Positions 62,186 to 64,000 of a DNA stretch of 64,000 bases are shown piece by piece. The notes beneath the pieces are model-generated. The model searched no databases and was not told the DNA's origin. It saw only the letters and a list, made by a program, of their open reading frames with translations. The stretch covers positions 496,001-560,000 of the forward strand of contig OZ245050.1 in NCBI GenBank assembly GCA_965224525.1, in the 5' to 3' direction. Source of the DNA: Granulosicoccus sp036478565. GTDB taxonomy: Bacteria > Pseudomonadota > Gammaproteobacteria > Granulosicoccales > Granulosicoccaceae. Position numbers and translations under genes: made by a program. The number at the start of each line of letters is the position of its first letter. Position 1 is the first letter of the stretch.

Positions 62186-64000
62186 ATGACGCTGCCGTCG
62201 AAGGCCAGCGCTGTCATTATTGGTGGCGGAGTTATCGGCGCAAGCGTGGCCTATCATCTGGCCAAACTTGGCTGGCAGGATGTTGTTCTGCTGGAGCGTA
62301 AGCAATTCGCCTGTGGTACCACCTGGCATGCGGCTGGTCTGATTGGCACCGTAAGAGCAACTGAGAGTCATGCGCGACTGACTGAATACTCCATGCGTCT
62401 GCTGCACGATCTGGAGGAAGAGACCGGCCAGTCAACCGGCTTTCGCCAGGTAGGCAGCCTCAGTGTTGCGCACACCGACGACCGATGGCAGGAGCTCAGA
62501 CGCATTGCGGCGATGAACAACGCTTTTGGTGTTACGCGTGTCGACCAGGTAACGCCAGATGAGATCAAAACGCTGTTCCCGTTGATAGATACCAACGATT
62601 TACTTGGCGGTACCTACGTTGCTCACGATGGTAAGGGTAATCCGATAGAAATCACGATGGCCTTTATCAAAGGTGCGCGACAACGTGGCGCTAAATGCCT
62701 GGAAGGTGTTGTCGTGGAAGATGTGCAGATTGAAGGTGGAAAAGTTCGTGGTGTTGTCACAGAGCAAGGTGTGATCGCGACAGATTTTGTCGTTAATTGC
62801 GGCGGCATGTGGGCGCGTGAGCTTGGTCGTCACAACGGCGTCAATATTCCTTTGCATGCCTGTGAGCACTACTATGCAGTGACAGAAAAGCACGACAGTA
62901 TTACAACTGATCTGCCGGTGCTGAGGGATCATGACAAAAGTTTGTACATCAAGGAAGACGCCGGTAGTTTGTTGGTTGGTGCTTTTGAGAAACATGCTCG
63001 GGTTTGGGGTCAGCAGGGAATTCCGCCTGACTTCTGTTTCGATGAGTTGCCAGGGCATATGGAAGCGCAATTGATGCCAGTGCTGGAAGATGCCATGGGG
63101 CGTGTGCCGATGCTTGCGGATATTGGCTGGCGTAGTTTTTTTTGCGGCCCGGAATCGTTTACGCCCGATGATCAGTTTCATCTTGGTCAGGCACCCGGTT
63201 TGCGTGGTTATTTTGTGGCTGCCGGACTCAATTCCGTAGGTATACAGAGTGCGGGGGGGTTGGGTAAAGCTTGTGCGGAGTGGATGCATCATGGCATGCC
63301 AACACTTGACTTGTGGGGTAATGACATCCGCCGCATGTACCCGTTCATGGGTACGCAATCATTCATTGAAGAACGGGTAGAAGAGTCGTTGGGCTTGCTG
63401 TATCAGAATCACTATCCGTTCCGGCAATTCGAGACAGCGCGTAACGTGCGATTGTCACCTGTTCATCATCGCCTGCAAGAGCATCGAGCCTGTTTTGGTC
63501 AAGTGGCTGGTTGGGAACGACCTAACTGGTTTGCTCCGGAGGGCGTTGAACCTGCTTACCAGTACAGTTTTGGCCGGCAGAACTGGTTTGAATACTCAGC
63601 CTCAGAGCATCGGGCGGCGCGTGAGTCAGTGGCATTGTTCGATCAATCCAGCTTTTCAAAATATCTGGTGCAGGGGCGCGACTCTTTGGCTGAGTTGCAA
63701 CGAATTTGCACCGCCGATATTGACGTCACTGAAGATCGAATTGTATACACGCACTGGCTTAATGAGCGAGGTGGAATAGAAGCCGATCTGACCGTCACAC
63801 GTCTGGCTGAAAATCGATTTCTTATCATAAGCGGTGCTGCAACAACCCATAAGGATCTGGATTGGCTAGAGCGAAACTTCAATCCGGACAGCCGTATATC
63901 TGTAACCGATGTAACCAGTCAATGGGCAGTATTTGGTGTTATGGGGCCCACTAGCCGCGCCATGCTCGAACCGCTACTGCGCCTTGATTTGTCGAGTCAG
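62186..64000 (+). CDS. Dimethylglycine/sarcosine dehydrogenase-like FAD protein (3' end outside window)
   Basis: The frame is open from ATG 62186 to the window end (605 codons). It starts MTLPSKASAVIIGGGVIGAS, the FAD-binding GxGxxG site, then FACGTTWHAAGLIGTV near residue 40. The DAO-type middle follows (GLRGYFVAAGLNSVGIQSAG near 345). From ~445 a GcvT-like aminomethyltransferase domain begins (WFEYSASEHRAARESVALFD, VFGVMGPTSRAML), where folate normally takes up the released one-carbon unit. The family oxidatively demethylates dimethylglycine or sarcosine; exact substrate unknown. Confidence 0.9.
   Translation, partial: MTLPSKASAVIIGGGVIGASVAYHLAKLGWQDVVLLERKQFACGTTWHAAGLIGTVRATESHARLTEYSMRLLHDLEEETGQSTGFRQVGSLSVAHTDDRWQELRRIAAMNNAFGVTRVDQVTPDEIKTLFPLIDTNDLLGGTYVAHDGKGNPIEITMAFIKGARQRGAKCLEGVVVEDVQIEGGKVRGVVTEQGVIATDFVVNCGGMWARELGRHNGVNIPLHACEHYYAVTEKHDSITTDLPVLRDHDKSLYIKEDAGSLLVGAFEKHARVWGQQGIPPDFCFDELPGHMEAQLMPVLEDAMGRVPMLADIGWRSFFCGPESFTPDDQFHLGQAPGLRGYFVAAGLNSVGIQSAGGLGKACAEWMHHGMPTLDLWGNDIRRMYPFMGTQSFIEERVEESLGLLYQNHYPFRQFETARNVRLSPVHHRLQEHRACFGQVAGWERPNWFAPEGVEPAYQYSFGRQNWFEYSASEHRAARESVALFDQSSFSKYLVQGRDSLAELQRICTADIDVTEDRIVYTHWLNERGGIEADLTVTRLAENRFLIISGAATTHKDLDWLERNFNPDSRISVTDVTSQWAVFGVMGPTSRAMLEPLLRLDLSSQ

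Noticed and set aside
1..64000. CRISPR arrays, tRNA or rRNA genes, prophage, integrase or attachment sites
   Set aside because: No spaced repeats with unique spacers, no tRNA-like cloverleaf, no rRNA sequence, and no phage or integrase protein was seen in reading the window. The short tandem repeats present have no spacers.

Overview
The window reads as chromosome of a free-living, probably marine or environmental, gammaproteobacterium of moderate G+C. The clues are a regulator very close to enterobacterial CRP beside an OsmC-family gene, the rplM-rpsI pair, purE-purK next to purC, a linked trpEGDC set, a class I fumarase, a Y1/RAYT-type transposase and an ABC-dependent (group 2) capsule locus. 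I cannot name a genus from the sequence alone.

Layout. 1-6.4 kb is mostly housekeeping: the 3' end of transketolase, a sulfotransferase-like gene, purC (minus) facing away from purE-purK, a Kdo-pathway isomerase (kdsD/kpsF type) and a LysM lipoprotein. 6.5-9.6 kb holds two paralogous secreted proteins with carbohydrate-binding-like domains and C-terminal sorting-like tails. 9.9-39.7 kb is one large capsule or surface-polysaccharide region: two GT61 glycosyltransferases, several two-domain glycosyltransferases, five P-loop sulfotransferase-like domains (a sixth lies at 935-1909), the exporter kpsM-kpsT-kpsE-kpsD type operon, a sulfotransferase-TPR-glycosyltransferase fusion, a UDP-glucuronate decarboxylase plus rmlA pair, two GT2 enzymes and kpsC-kpsS. 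39.9-44.2 kb has an AlkD-like protein, a degenerate GspE/PilB-like protein, a cysteine-rich lipoprotein and fumarase. 44.6-48.7 kb is trpE-trpG-trpD-trpC. 48.8-53.3 kb has a secreted polysaccharide deacetylase-like protein, crp, an OsmC-family gene and rplM-rpsI. 53.5-64 kb has a giant FAD/Fe-S oxidoreductase, short repeats, a dGTPase-like HD protein, a RAYT-like transposase overlapping a Nudix gene, a nitronate monooxygenase-like gene and the start of a dimethylglycine/sarcosine dehydrogenase-like gene that runs off the end.

How it fits together. KdsD makes the Kdo precursor. KpsC and KpsS would build the poly-Kdo linker on a lipid, the many glycosyltransferases would build the chain, UDP-xylose from the decarboxylase and a dTDP-sugar precursor from RmlA would feed it, and KpsMTED would export it. 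The density of sulfotransferase-like genes predicts a sulfated capsule (inference).

The most striking observation is a sulfotransferase gene at 11507-12345 (minus). It has a good ribosome-binding site and ATG followed by five copies of a 7-bp repeat, and its P-loop frame is out of register in this sequence. Three or six copies would restore one continuous 274- or 281-residue protein. This is the classic design of a phase-variable gene and predicts ON/OFF switching of capsule sulfation. A second simple repeat, 16 copies of a hexanucleotide, lies in the fusion gene and changes linker length without shifting frame.
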